From contig NZ_JACJVC010000005.1 of NCBI RefSeq assembly GCF_023369555.1, positions 62,001-126,000 of the forward strand: 64,000 bases of DNA, in the 5' to 3' direction. The position numbers and the translations under genes were made by a program. This document shows positions 63,167 to 64,000 of the stretch, piece by piece. The notes under the pieces are model-generated. The model saw only the letters and a program-made list of their open reading frames with translations. It was not told where the DNA came from and made no database searches. Numbering within the stretch: the first letter of the stretch is position 1; each line of letters begins with the position of its first letter. The stretch is from Actinomyces sp. AC-20-1 (lineage in GTDB: Bacteria; Actinomycetota; Actinomycetes; Actinomycetales; Actinomycetaceae).

Positions 63167-63267
63167 CCCGCGGTGCCGGCACCGGTACCACCCGCCGTCG
63201 GCACAACCTCATAGGGACGCCACCGCCAACTGGTGACCGCCCCGCCTGACATGCTCAGGCACACACC

Positions 63268-63312
63268 GTTGGGGCCGTGGCCCGGGCGCCGCGCCCGGAC
63301 CACGGCCCCAAC
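63268..63312 (+). terminator. Two-part perfect hairpin before the GH3 gene
   Basis: Outer 13-bp arms (GTTGGGGCCGTGG, 63268-63280 with 63300-63312) and inner 8-bp arms (63282-63289 with 63291-63298) stack into one long stem. It follows the MFS gene and precedes GH3 by 40 bases; terminator or leader structure. Confidence 0.6.
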
Positions 63313-63351
63313 GAGCACAGCCCCACCGCCCCGCACACCGAGGAGCCCACC

Positions 63352-64000
63352 GTGACCACCGCCCCCGCCGACCAGCTCACCGACGCCCAGCGTGAGCACA
63401 TCGAGACGCTCCTCGCCTCCCTCACCTGGGAGGAGAAGCTCAACCAGGCCCAGATCACCTTCAAGATGAGCCTCGAGGAGTGCCTTCAGGCCGCCCGCAG
63501 CGGCATCGGCGCCCTCTTCTGGCCCGGCGACGCCGCTGGTACCAACGCCGTCCAGCGCGCCGCCGTCGAGGAGTCCGCCCACGGCATCCCCCTGCTCATC
63601 GGCCTCGACGTCATCCACGGCCAGCGCACCACCTTCCCCACCCCCCTGGCCATGGCCGCCTCCTTCAGCCCCGACGCCGCCCGCACCTGCGCCGCCGTCT
63701 CCGCCGCCGAGGCCCGCTCCGGGGGCGTGACCTGGACCTTCTCCCCGATGGTCGACGTCTCCCGCGACCCGAGGTGGGGCCGCGTCGCCGAGGGCTTCGG
63801 CGAGGACCCCCTGCTGTCCGGCGCCATGGGGGCCGCCATGGTCGAGGGCTACCAGCACGAGCGCCTCGACGAGCCCGGCACCCTCATCGCCACCGCCAAG
63901 CACTACATCGGTTACGGCGCCGCCGAGGGCGGACGCGACTACAACACCGTCGACATCTCCGACCAGCGCCTGCGCAGCGTGTACCTGCCGCCCTTCCAGG
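63352..64000 (+). CDS. GH3 beta-glycosidase, N-terminal part (cut by window end)
   Basis: GTG 63352 with GAGGAG upstream. The visible 216 residues are the start of a GH3 catalytic domain: LTWEEKLNQAQ, IPLLIGLDVIHGQRTTFP, DPRWGRVAEGFGEDP and KHYIGYGAAEGGRDYN. They are more like classical beta-glucosidases (BglX type) than the GH3 at 37618. No signal peptide. The nucleophile Asp lies beyond the window. It follows the broken symporter and may have been its partner enzyme. Confidence 0.9.
   Translation, partial: MTTAPADQLTDAQREHIETLLASLTWEEKLNQAQITFKMSLEECLQAARSGIGALFWPGDAAGTNAVQRAAVEESAHGIPLLIGLDVIHGQRTTFPTPLAMAASFSPDAARTCAAVSAAEARSGGVTWTFSPMVDVSRDPRWGRVAEGFGEDPLLSGAMGAAMVEGYQHERLDEPGTLIATAKHYIGYGAAEGGRDYNTVDISDQRLRSVYLPPFQ

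Noticed and set aside
1-64000. tRNA, rRNA or insertion-sequence genes
   Set aside because: No cloverleaf, conserved rRNA stretch or transposase motif was recognised in any gap; a covariance-model search was not possible here.

Overview
The window comes from a high-GC Gram-positive bacterium. The strongly G/C-ending codons, GTG/TTG starts, TetR/LacI/ROK regulators, oligopeptide-type ABC importers and many intergenic hairpin repeats fit an actinobacterium, and the gene set resembles Actinomyces or a relative (inference; no rRNA or marker gene is present). Almost every gene serves uptake or breakdown of plant-type glycosides.

Layout: (1) 1-9.4 kb: a leftward unit TetR > MFS > decayed esterase, divergent from a rightward unit sugar symporter > alpha/beta-hydrolase-like protein > DUF5060/DUF5605-type glycosidase. 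(2) 9.5-19.8 kb: two GH78 alpha-L-rhamnosidases facing left, with a TetR regulator divergent from an MFS transporter plus GH1 beta-glucosidase between them. (3) 20-28 kb: an apparently self-contained gene for a 29-residue peptide, then the leftward rhamnose operon rhaI > rhaB > esterase > rhaD, and two LacI-type regulators. Palindromes of the form TGAA-N4-TTCA mark the rhamnosidase, rhaI, regulator and ABC-importer promoters. (4) 28.1-40.1 kb: a rightward operon of binding protein, permease, fused permease-ATPase, ATPase, third GH78, GH43-like protein and GH3. (5) 40.2-45.5 kb: a heterodimeric ABC exporter and a DUF4143 ATPase bracketed by 73-bp direct repeats. (6) 45.6-56 kb: two sugar-isomerase-like TIM barrels, a DUF1593 protein, a ROK regulator, two tandem alpha/beta pairs resembling C-glycoside deglycosidases, and a GH35-like enzyme. 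(7) 56-64 kb: a MntA/HepT toxin-antitoxin cassette bracketed by direct repeats of about 240 bp, then two related ROK/MFS divergent units and the start of another GH3.

Working together (inference): transporters import rhamnosyl and glucosyl glycosides. GH78, GH1, GH3, GH35 and GH43-type enzymes trim the sugars. RhaI, RhaB and RhaD send rhamnose to dihydroxyacetone phosphate and lactaldehyde. The TIM-barrel/CGDB pairs may cut C-C or 3-keto-glycosidic bonds. No Gfo/Idh/MocA or GMC oxidoreductase, which would make the 3-keto substrate, is in the window.

Signs of decay are frequent. The esterase has an internal deletion, a foreign C-terminal domain and a frameshift at a C5 run. HepT is frameshifted at a TC repeat, and one MFS gene is frameshifted at a C8 run. 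One ROK regulator lacks about 135 central residues. The homopolymer frameshifts could be assembly errors and need read-level checking. No tRNA, rRNA, CRISPR array or classical insertion sequence was seen.
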